Of a DNA stretch of 46,603 nt, positions 8,830-14,607 are shown in pieces. The stretch lies in IMG/VR virus record IMGVR_UViG_3300043409_000700, positions 1 to 46,603 of that record; one strand, given 5' to 3'. The position numbers were made by a program, and so were the translations under genes. The DNA comes from a virus. Numbering within the stretch: the stretch's first letter is position 1; each line of letters opens with the position of its first letter. Under the pieces are notes generated by a model. The model saw only the letters and a program-made list of their open reading frames with translations, had not been told where the DNA came from and made no database searches.

Positions 8830-10054
8830 AGTCTGATACCTCCTCAAACTCCATGGTAGTCCAGTCCCACTTAACGTGTACTTCACCAGTAGGTGCTGTA
8901 CGGGCTAATACAACTCTAATGATTGCTTGGTCTTCCATATCAGGATTTCGCTCAACACCAAGAATCAAGTCTGCGTCTTGTGCAAATGAAGAGGTGTAGC
9001 CAATTGCGTCTGCGGTAACCGCACGGGTTTTCTTGTTACCCAATTTCCAAGATAACACCTGGGTTGTTGCAACCACTGGAATATCAAAACGCTGAGCAAG
9101 TCTTTTTAAGGATCTTGTGATGTTGGTCAATGCTTGTGGGCTTCCCTTTGCTTCACCCTCCTCATCGTCCATCAAGTACACACCATCTACAAACAGGACA
9201 TCAGGTGCATACTCCTGCACCTTTCCAGCAAGGGCGGTAACAGTTGTCAACGAAGAAGTGTCTTCGCTGAATACAAATGGATGCATGTTTTTGCGGATAC
9301 TCAAAGCTTTGCGGATCTTTATCATGTCGTCATTATTGAGGTCACCAGACAAAATACGTGTGTATGGAACTTTTGAAATTAAAGAGTCATACCGTGCTTC
9401 TTGTTCTTCAATGCTCATTTCAAACGAAACAAACAAAGGGCGCTTTCCGTGAATGTGTGCAGAGTTAGCAAGGATCAAAGCAAACAAAGACTTGCCACGT
9501 TTTGGTTCACCCGCAAACACAATAAATTGCTGTGGGCGTAACCCGTGTGTGATCTTATCAAGACCATGGAAGCCAGTTGGAATACCACGAAGAGCATTTG
9601 GCGTGTTGCGCATCTCTTCATAACGGGCCATTCTGTTTTCCCAGTTTTGAATAATGTCAATGTCTCTAAGTCTGGCCGCATCAACCGATGCTTTTTGTAA
9701 ACCTATTGACAAAGCAGCCATGGCTTCTTCAAGATTGTTTGCATCAATAGCAGGAATTGCATGGGACAAAGAATCCATTATGGTTCTTCTTTTGAAACCT
9801 GCAACAACCTCCTCGATCAATCTAGAAAAGGTTTCTCCAGATGCATCTTCTAATGTAACGTCCCCAAACTCTTGATTGAACACACGTTCGGTAGGAACTG
9901 CTCCATGCGTTCTGTTGAACTCTAATAACCATGACCAAATCTCAGGCCATGAACCAGTGAAGTGGTCAACTTTCAATCCGGCTTTGATAGGAGTATTCAA
10001 GTCTTTTTCTTGAATGATTTTTGAAATTAGGTATAACTCGCTGGACGCCATCAT
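8798..10054 (-). CDS. dnaB: Replicative DnaB-like helicase
   Basis: About 418 residues. An N-terminal helical domain (LYLISKIIQEKDLNTPIKAG) is followed by the RecA-like motor domain: GIPTGFHGLDKITHGLRPQQ, Walker A GEPKRGKS at about 181-188, SFEMSIEEQEARY, DVLFVDGVYLMDDEEGEA and VPVVATTQVLSWKLGNKK. This is the ring helicase of the phage replisome. ATG 10054 overlaps the preceding TGA by four bases and has GGAG upstream. ATG 10063 and 10051 are near alternatives. It lies between a small unknown protein and the primase, downstream of the helicase loader. Confidence 0.92.
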   Translation of the reverse strand: MMASSELYLISKIIQEKDLNTPIKAGLKVDHFTGSWPEIWSWLLEFNRTHGAVPTERVFNQEFGDVTLEDASGETFSRLIEEVVAGFKRRTIMDSLSHAIPAIDANNLEEAMAALSIGLQKASVDAARLRDIDIIQNWENRMARYEEMRNTPNALRGIPTGFHGLDKITHGLRPQQFIVFAGEPKRGKSLFALILANSAHIHGKRPLFVSFEMSIEEQEARYDSLISKVPYTRILSGDLNNDDMIKIRKALSIRKNMHPFVFSEDTSSLTTVTALAGKVQEYAPDVLFVDGVYLMDDEEGEAKGSPQALTNITRSLKRLAQRFDIPVVATTQVLSWKLGNKKTRAVTADAIGYTSSFAQDADLILGVERNPDMEDQAIIRVVLARTAPTGEVHVKWDWTTMEFEEVSDYDDHINPSFD

Positions 10055-10494
10055 ATTCTCCATGCAGTGTTTGGTTTAACAACGTGGGCTCTGAACCCTA
10101 TTGTAAATGCTTCTTCGTCAGTTGATACGTACACCGTACGCACCCCTCTGTTATAACGCAAGTCTATTTCGTAATCTTTGGGTGAGTCATACCACAACAC
10201 TGTGGTACGTACACCCTTACGAAGTAACCATTCGTAGATTGGATCTACTGCGTCAGGGTGCAGAAAAGTAATTACCTCAGTACCAATTCCCAACCGATTA
10301 ACGCAGTCAACTAGTGAGCGTACAGCAAGGTCGTTGGGTTTCCACATTGGGATTGCAGTTTCCCAATTATTTGATCGTTCATGAAACTTGTACTTGGCTT
10401 TAGCAGTAATTCCTTCAGGAGTTGTTGCTAACACACCTTCCCATATACAGGCTTGCCCTAAAATGGAATACTCTGCGATGTCTCCACGTTCCAT
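10051..10494 (-). CDS. Hypothetical alpha/beta protein, HAD-like pattern without nucleophile
   Basis: 147 residues, beginning MERGDIAEYSILGQACIWEG. The second half alternates strand and helix: LGIGTEVITFLHPDAVDPIY, EWLLRKGVRTTVLWYDSP, then VRTVYVSTDEEAFTIGFRAH. The last stretch resembles the late motif region of HAD-fold proteins, but there is no DxDxT nucleophile loop, so a phosphatase activity is not supported. It may be a degenerate HAD-fold accessory protein. It sits inside the replication run between helicase loader and helicase, with TAATG and ATGA junctions, so a role at the replisome is plausible but unproven. Confidence 0.7.
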   Translation of the reverse strand: MERGDIAEYSILGQACIWEGVLATTPEGITAKAKYKFHERSNNWETAIPMWKPNDLAVRSLVDCVNRLGIGTEVITFLHPDAVDPIYEWLLRKGVRTTVLWYDSPKDYEIDLRYNRGVRTVYVSTDEEAFTIGFRAHVVKPNTAWRI

Positions 10495-11102
10495 TACGAG
10501 ACCCTTATTTCAGTCATGTCGGTTGCGGAGACTTTAACACGATCACCATATCGACGATTAAAATCCATGGCACTTAGGGTTGTAGTAATAATCATTGAGC
10601 GTGTGTCCTCATAGCGTCTACGTATAAGGCTCCCAACTTCATGAGTTGAGAAATCTGTTTCACGTTCTTGCCCTACCCCATCAAGCATTACAACATCAAA
10701 AACTCCTTGGATGTATTTGAGCAAGTATGGCATTGAATACATTTCTGGAAGAAGTCCACCGTCTTGTTCAAAGGTATCTTTGATCATGTCTATGTAACGG
10801 TCACTACTTACAAATCGGCCAGATACGCCATTTTGCAAAACAAGTTCTTGAAGAACTGCTTGACCAACAATACTTTTGCCTGATCCAGTTTTTCCATAAA
10901 GGAATAAGCTGTCTCCTTGCTTGTAGTTGGCTATCCAATTAGTAACTTCTTCAATACAACGGTCACTCACCGTAAGTGCTTCTAGTGACCACTCTTCCCA
11001 GCGTGTTGGGATTCGTGTGTGAAATAAACGTTCTTCAACAGAACGGTTTCTCCACCACTTTTCTGATTTCCAGTCAGTCGGAACCTGGTAAGTCTGTGTC
11101 AT
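10494..11102 (-). CDS. dnaC: DnaC-like AAA+ helicase loader
   Basis: 202 residues from MTQTYQVPTDWKSEKWWRNR. Walker A FLYGKTGSGKS lies at about residues 68-78 and Walker B VFDVVMLDGVGQE further on. RSMIITTTLSAMDFNRRYGD forms the sensor-1 and arginine-finger region seen in DnaC/IstB-type AAA+ proteins. It should load the DnaB-like ring onto the origin, the role of lambda P or bacterial DnaC. ATG 11102 has GGAGA at a short spacing and overlaps the 71-aa gene by 29 bases. The upstream TTG at 11129 is less likely. Confidence 0.85.
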   Translation of the reverse strand: MTQTYQVPTDWKSEKWWRNRSVEERLFHTRIPTRWEEWSLEALTVSDRCIEEVTNWIANYKQGDSLFLYGKTGSGKSIVGQAVLQELVLQNGVSGRFVSSDRYIDMIKDTFEQDGGLLPEMYSMPYLLKYIQGVFDVVMLDGVGQERETDFSTHEVGSLIRRRYEDTRSMIITTTLSAMDFNRRYGDRVKVSATDMTEIRVS

Positions 11103-11289
11103 GATTCTCCATATAGTAGCCATTTTCAATTATGTGCCAAAAGTCAGAGTCAATAGTTGATGCTTCTGAGGTGCGTAACTCTAGCCACTCTTCAAACTCT
11201 TTGGGTGTTTCAAACGAAGTTGTGACCCAAGTCACAAAGCGTGTTAATTCTTCAAAACTTGTAAATGCAAAAACTCCATCAATTTCCAT
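11074..11289 (-). CDS. Small acidic hypothetical protein, 71 aa
   Basis: 71 residues, rich in aromatic and acidic residues (MEIDGVFAFTSFEELTRFVT, then FEEWLELRTSE). No family is recognised. It overlaps the end of the initiator gene by 11 bases and the start of the helicase loader by 29, so it belongs to the replication run. Such a small gene between initiator and loader could be a regulator of either. Its coding DNA contains the 18-bp palindrome at 11220-11237. Confidence 0.62.
   Translation of the reverse strand: MEIDGVFAFTSFEELTRFVTWVTTSFETPKEFEEWLELRTSEASTIDSDFWHIIENGYYMENHDTDLPGSD
11220..11237. other. 18-bp palindrome with TGAC half-sites
   Basis: TTGTGAC, four-base spacer CCAA, then GTCACAA: perfect 7-bp arms. 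It lies inside the 71-aa gene, about 900 bases past the initiator repeats in the direction of transcription. It resembles them in having TGAC half-sites and a four-base spacer, but the sequence is not the same. It could be an operator or RNA stem, or chance. Confidence 0.35.
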
Positions 11290-12544
11290 GGGTCACTCTC
11301 CGATAGTTGTAAATCGCTGAAACAATAGTATCAGCGGCAGGACGCAACATAGTCCGAGTTTTTGCAAGCAGTTCTTTTGGAAGTGTGATACCAGCAAGGT
11401 CTTCTTGTAGTTCGTTAATATTGACTTCTTCTTCTCCAATATGCCATTTGACCAGGGAGTTTAACGAACTAATTTGATTTCTAAAAGATGACGAGGAAAA
11501 ATCATCAGCTAATTCAATAACTTGAGCAACCAGTTCTGGATACCGGTAGCACACATCCATTCCTGAAATTATGATTACCTTACGTAAGGCTTCATCAGAA
11601 GCTGAATCCCAAGGTAATTCAAGTCCCTCGCGATTGAAACCATTCAACATCAAACTTAAAATTGGACTGGTGTTATCCAAAACTGTGTCAATTGTATCCA
11701 TCAAAGATGCTTGGACGGACTTGCTAGAAAACATAAGCACTGGGGATTCGGCACCACGCATGCGGTCGGTGCTAAAAAACTTGTCAATCATTTGACGAAT
11801 GGTTGTCCGTGAAACACCTGCGTCTAGCAGAAGCTTGATTGTTCTGCGGAGAATGTTCATATCCTGAAAAGAATACGAACAGACCATTACTGATCTTGGA
11901 TGATAAACAAAGTAACTAGCTATCTCGTTTACCTCTGGTCGTGGTTTGCGTTTTACTGGTTCTTCAGCTTTTGGCTTTTCGTTTATGTCTGCTCCAAGAA
12001 TCATATCCTCTACCTTATCACGTAGGCCGTCGGCCTTCTTTACGGTTTTATTATTAGTACTCTCTATTATTACTATTTCTCTAGAGATCAGCGCTTTTGA
12101 TAATTGTCCTGGTGTTATGGCAATTTTGATAGGGTCATGGGTGACCTCATCAAGTGGGGTAGATGGGGTCATGGGTGACCCTATTGATTGGGGTGTGTGA
12201 GTACTGGATAGGGTCATGGGTGACCCTATTGGTTGTTGTGTGTAGTTAATTTTGTAAGTGTTTGTCTTTGGTTTCCGTCTAGTTTTTGTGGTAATTATTT
12301 GTTGCTCAGAGAGCCATTTAAGTGAACGTTTTACAGTTTCTTTTGATGTACGTGATGCATTAGCAATTTCTTGAATTGACACTTCTGCAGACTTATTGTG
12401 TAGGTTCATCATGGACACCAGGCATGTCAAAACCTGTAAATCACGAGGTTGGCCATGCTCAAAAATATGAGCAACTGACCACTCAGGGACTGCTATAAAG
12501 CGTCCTCCAAAGACATTACTGGTTCCCATTGGACTAGTGAGCAT
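11279..12544 (-). CDS. Replication initiator protein, lambda O / DnaD-like
   Basis: 421 residues from MLTSPMGTSNVFGGRFIAVP. The N-terminal part is a winged helix-turn-helix (AEVSIQEIANASRTSKETVK, then RSLKWLSEQQIITTKTR). A Pro/Ser/Thr linker at about 105-140 is encoded by the repeat cluster. A basic Lys/Glu stretch follows, then a helical C-terminal domain. The order (DNA-binding head, repeat-encoded linker, helical tail) and the following loader, helicase and primase genes match lambda O-type initiators. ATG 12544 is preferred over a TTG at 12568, though its ribosome site is weak (GGAGG too far upstream), so translation may be limiting. It is the first gene of the minus-strand replication operon. 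Confidence 0.7.
   Translation of the reverse strand: MLTSPMGTSNVFGGRFIAVPEWSVAHIFEHGQPRDLQVLTCLVSMMNLHNKSAEVSIQEIANASRTSKETVKRSLKWLSEQQIITTKTRRKPKTNTYKINYTQQPIGSPMTLSSTHTPQSIGSPMTPSTPLDEVTHDPIKIAITPGQLSKALISREIVIIESTNNKTVKKADGLRDKVEDMILGADINEKPKAEEPVKRKPRPEVNEIASYFVYHPRSVMVCSYSFQDMNILRRTIKLLLDAGVSRTTIRQMIDKFFSTDRMRGAESPVLMFSSKSVQASLMDTIDTVLDNTSPILSLMLNGFNREGLELPWDSASDEALRKVIIISGMDVCYRYPELVAQVIELADDFSSSSFRNQISSLNSLVKWHIGEEEVNINELQEDLAGITLPKELLAKTRTMLRPAADTIVSAIYNYRRVTHGN
12030..12110. other. AT-rich candidate DNA unwinding element
   Basis: An AT-rich block with stretches such as TTTATTATTAGTACTC and TATTATTACTATTTCTC, directly past the three palindromic repeats in the direction of the initiator gene. 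It is noticeably richer in A and T than the repeat cluster. In lambda the same arrangement (iterons, then AT-rich DNA inside gene O) is where the duplex opens. The role here is inferred from position. Confidence 0.45.
12132..12229. repeat. Three palindromic iteron-like repeats, candidate replication origin
   Basis: Copies start at 12132, 12166 and 12211. The last two share the exact core GGGTCATGGGTGACCC and the first differs only at its end (GACCTC). Each is an inverted repeat, GGGTCA-4 nt-TGACCC. The third extends to 9-bp arms ATAGGGTCA/TGACCCTAT (12208-12229). Spacings are 34 and 45 bp. Copies two and three are read as IGSPMT but the first is read in another frame as EVTHDPI, so the conserved object is the DNA. 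Position inside an initiator gene next to loader and helicase genes suggests initiator binding sites at an origin. An operator for autoregulation is the main alternative. Confidence 0.65.
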
Positions 12545-12621
12545 ACAGTACCCACCCCACCTCCACAACCATCCTTCAAAAAATGATACGATTTATAGTG
12601 GATAAATTACAAGGAGCTGTC
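12545..12621. promoter_or_regulatory. Divergent promoter region
   Basis: 77-bp gap between divergently transcribed genes: replication initiator on the minus strand, dps-like gene on the plus strand. It must hold start signals for both. AT-rich TTTATAGTGGATAAATTAC gives -10-like TATAGT on the plus strand (12594-12599) and TATAAA on the minus strand (12592-12597). No convincing -35 box was found for either, so exact promoters are not assigned. The plus-strand side carries the dps ribosome site AAGGAG. Confidence 0.4.
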
Positions 12622-13056
12622 ATGAAAGATTTAGTCAAGTCGCTTAAAGTGCTGATATCTGACGTAGTTACATTCTACTTCATGGCACATGGTTATCATT
12701 GGAATGTAGAAGGTTCTGATTTCAGTCAGTATCACGCTCTCTTTGAAGAGATATATTCAGATGCCTATAGTTCAATTGACCCCATTGCTGAAAACATACG
12801 TAAGCTAGATGACTACGCCCCATTTAGTCTTCAAAAATTCCTTGATCTTAGAACTATTGATTTTAAAGATGTTCAACCAAACCCTAAGGCAATGGCAAAA
12901 TCCCTGCTAACTGCTAATGACGATTTATTAAAGTCTCTAAAAGATACCTTTGATGCAGCTGTAAAAGCTGATGAACAAGGTATTGCCAACTTCTTGTCAG
13001 AGCGCATTGATATGCATCAAAAGTGGGCTTGGCAACTTCGAGCCTCAACCAAGTAA
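12622..13056 (+). CDS. dps: Dps-like miniferritin
   Basis: 144 residues from MKDLVKSLKVLISDVVTFYF. The Dps/ferritin-like signature is AHGYHWNVEGSDFSQYHALF, then EEIYSDAYSSIDPIAENIRK, with His, Asp and Glu residues placed as in the Dps inter-subunit ferroxidase site. The tail ends MHQKWAWQLRASTK. Dps proteins form 12-mers that oxidise and store iron and can bind DNA. Length is near the family's usual 150-170 but lacks a basic DNA-binding N-terminal tail. ATG 12622 is chosen for AAGGAG nine bases upstream; an upstream in-frame ATG (12583) has no site. It leads the plus-strand three-gene island and may protect phage DNA or limit iron toxicity in the host. Confidence 0.85.
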   Translation: MKDLVKSLKVLISDVVTFYFMAHGYHWNVEGSDFSQYHALFEEIYSDAYSSIDPIAENIRKLDDYAPFSLQKFLDLRTIDFKDVQPNPKAMAKSLLTANDDLLKSLKDTFDAAVKADEQGIANFLSERIDMHQKWAWQLRASTK

Positions 13057-13065
13057 GGAGCCAAC

Positions 13066-13365
13066 ATGGCAGAAAAAAAGAAAGCCCCAGCTAAAAAGAC
13101 AGCCGCTTGGTCTCGTGCTGAGGGCAAAGACCCCAAAGGTGGTCTTAACGAAAAAGGACGTAAGTCTTACGAGCGCGCAAATCCTGGCAGCGACCTTAAG
13201 CCACCGGTAAAGAAAGAACAGGCCGCTAAGTCTGAGAAGTCAGCAGCTCGTCGTGATTCTTTCTGTGCTCGTATGGAAGGTATGAAGAAAAAGAACACTT
13301 CAGCCAAAACAGCCAATGACCCTGATTCTCGTATTAACAAGTCCTTGCGGGCTTGGGATTGCTGA
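13066..13365 (+). CDS. Basic DUF6321-like protein
   Basis: 99 residues. A Lys/Ala-rich start (MAEKKKAPAKKTAA) is followed by WSRAEGKDPKGGLNEKGRKS and YERANPGSDLKPPV, then RRDSFCARMEGMKKKNTSAK and DPDSRINKSLRAWDC. This matches a small phage and bacterial family known to me as DUF6321, of unknown function, frequent in aquatic phages. It is strongly basic, so it may bind DNA. RBS AAGGAGCCAAC precedes ATG 13066, ten bases after the dps stop, so the two are co-transcribed. Confidence 0.78.
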   Translation: MAEKKKAPAKKTAAWSRAEGKDPKGGLNEKGRKSYERANPGSDLKPPVKKEQAAKSEKSAARRDSFCARMEGMKKKNTSAKTANDPDSRINKSLRAWDC

Positions 13366-13377
13366 AGGGGGGTAAGT

Positions 13378-13488
13378 ATGTGCGCAGCATGTGGATGTGG
13401 TCTCAAAGACAAGAAGGACCCCGGCTTTGGCAAGGGACCTGCAAAAAAGAAGGCAGCAGTCAAGAAAGCAGCTCCTAAGAAGAAGTGA
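13378..13488 (+). CDS. 36-aa Cys-rich basic microprotein
   Basis: A 36-residue frame that begins MCAACGCGLKDKKDPGFGKG and ends in a lysine/alanine run (AAPKKK). The CxxCxC pattern at residues 2-7 suggests metal binding, and the tail is very basic. AGGGGGG five bases upstream is a strong ribosome site, spacing to the previous gene is 12 bases, and a terminator follows 34 bases after the stop. All of this supports a real third gene of the plus-strand island. The function is unknown. A metal or nucleic-acid partner of the Dps-like protein is one guess. Confidence 0.75.
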   Translation: MCAACGCGLKDKKDPGFGKGPAKKKAAVKKAAPKKK

Positions 13489-13522
13489 ACTCACTAATTT
13501 AGTGGTAGTTACTACTGAATAA

Positions 13523-13550
13523 CAAAAGGCCCCCGAAAGGGGGCCTTTTG
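13523..13550. terminator. Bidirectional intrinsic terminator
   Basis: Perfect 12-bp stem CAAAAGGCCCCC with a GAAA loop. The stem ends in CCTTTTG on both strands, so it can stop transcription either way. It lies between the converging plus-strand island (stop 13488) and the minus-strand gene ending at 13572. Confidence 0.93.
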
Positions 13551-13571
13551 ATTAGTATCGTAAGTACAGTA

Positions 13572-14345
13572 TTACTCGTTTGATTGGCTATCTACAACTA
13601 AATTCATAATTTTCTTTAAGAGGTCTGTGTTTATTCCAAAACCAATCTCAGTTCCATCATTGAATAACATTAATATTGACCCAATTTCAATACCCTCTTT
13701 TGACTTGGTTGAACCAGTTAAAGCATCAATTGCTTCTTCTTTGTTCTTTACGAGGAAACCAGCATTAGCTGCCATTCTTTTAACTGATGCAGCTGGCATA
13801 ATTTCAAGAGTTTCTCTATCAAAGCTGGTTACATCCAGATTAAGTACTTCATCCAAATGCTCTTCTTCAGATAAAGAAGTTACAGAAAGCTGTAGTGTTT
13901 CTGCTTGTTCTGGGGGGTCAACCACTATGGGGCATAGTCCGTTAGTCAGCTCCAGTGATTCTAACCCATGGCTAATTGTGCTATTGGCAAGATTCAAAGA
14001 ACGCTCAGGGTTGGTCTCATCCCACATAATTAATGCAATACCAGGCTTACAGTCAACAAGTAGATCAATTACTGCAGAGTCAACATCCAATACCATTGTT
14101 ACGTTTATAGCATGGCTACTTAAGGCTTTTGGAAGAGGGCGGCCTTCCGAAGAGGCAATGATCTCGTAATCAATTTCATTATCCAGCATCCAGTCATAAA
14201 CACATTCCATTGCTGGGGAAATGGTTTTTGAACCATACCAAGGAATTACAAAAGCGTGCTTTGAAATGTCGTTAAGCGAAGCGTTGATTACTTCCTTTGG
14301 AACGCTGGCCCCACCAAAAATTCCGTACGTATTTGTATTTGCCAT
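13572..14345 (-). CDS. Hypothetical protein with Rossmann-like N-terminus and SAP-like segment
   Basis: 257 residues from MANTNTYGIFGGASVPKEVI. The N-terminal half alternates strand and helix (HAFVIPWYGSKTISPAMECV, YDWMLDNEIDYEII, VTMVLDVDSAVIDLL, GIALIMWDETNP), suggesting an alpha/beta fold. The middle is acidic. A short SAP-like helix pair (AASVKRMAANAGFLVKNKEE) follows, then a beta-rich end. No specific family or activity is assigned. ATG 14345 has AGGAG upstream; a longer start at 14387 would overlap the membrane gene. It is the last gene of the tail operon, before the terminator. Confidence 0.72.
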   Translation of the reverse strand: MANTNTYGIFGGASVPKEVINASLNDISKHAFVIPWYGSKTISPAMECVYDWMLDNEIDYEIIASSEGRPLPKALSSHAINVTMVLDVDSAVIDLLVDCKPGIALIMWDETNPERSLNLANSTISHGLESLELTNGLCPIVVDPPEQAETLQLSVTSLSEEEHLDEVLNLDVTSFDRETLEIMPAASVKRMAANAGFLVKNKEEAIDALTGSTKSKEGIEIGSILMLFNDGTEIGFGINTDLLKKIMNLVVDSQSNE

Positions 14346-14352
14346 AACACTC

Positions 14353-14607
14353 CTATCGAAGACTCTTGCGGTGTGCGGCATCTCCACTAAGAGTCAGTAA
14401 GCGGAGTGCTGAATGCACTGTACCAGACATAGCGGCGATTGCAGCACCATCTACAATAATATTGTCAGCATCTATGGCTAGGCAGGAAAGGTAGGATAGG
14501 GCTATTGAGGCCAGTATTTTTACCCAGGGCATTGCTTCTTTTGGCAGCAACGAGTCAATAAGTTGTAGCACTTTATATACAGCTAGGGAAGCTATTACTA
14601 AGTTCAT
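14353..14607 (-). CDS. Small membrane protein
   Basis: 84 residues with probable membrane helices near LVIASLAVYKVLQLI, WVKILASIALSYLSCLAI and the Gly/Ala/Ser-rich DGAAIAAMSGTVHSAL, and a short basic tail (HRKSLR). The size fits a holin or other small phage membrane protein, but the lysis gene pair with the endolysin lies elsewhere (45170). The start ATG overlaps the preceding TGA by four bases with AGGAGA upstream. It sits at the end of the baseplate genes. Confidence 0.68.
   Translation of the reverse strand: MNLVIASLAVYKVLQLIDSLLPKEAMPWVKILASIALSYLSCLAIDADNIIVDGAAIAAMSGTVHSALRLLTLSGDAAHRKSLR

Noticed and set aside
12100-12240. CRISPR-like reading of the three repeats
   Set aside because: Only three copies, unequal spacing (34 and 45 bp), palindromic cores, and location inside a coding gene.
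13627-14169. 180-residue open frame on the plus strand opposite the 13572-14345 gene
   Set aside because: It lies wholly inside a well-supported minus-strand gene, has no ribosome site and reads as a low-quality Ser/Ile-rich peptide; it lies beyond the terminator of the plus-strand island.
14353-14607. Small membrane protein as the holin
   Set aside because: It is far from the endolysin and ends the baseplate block; the protein overlapping the endolysin gene is the better candidate. The role is left open.
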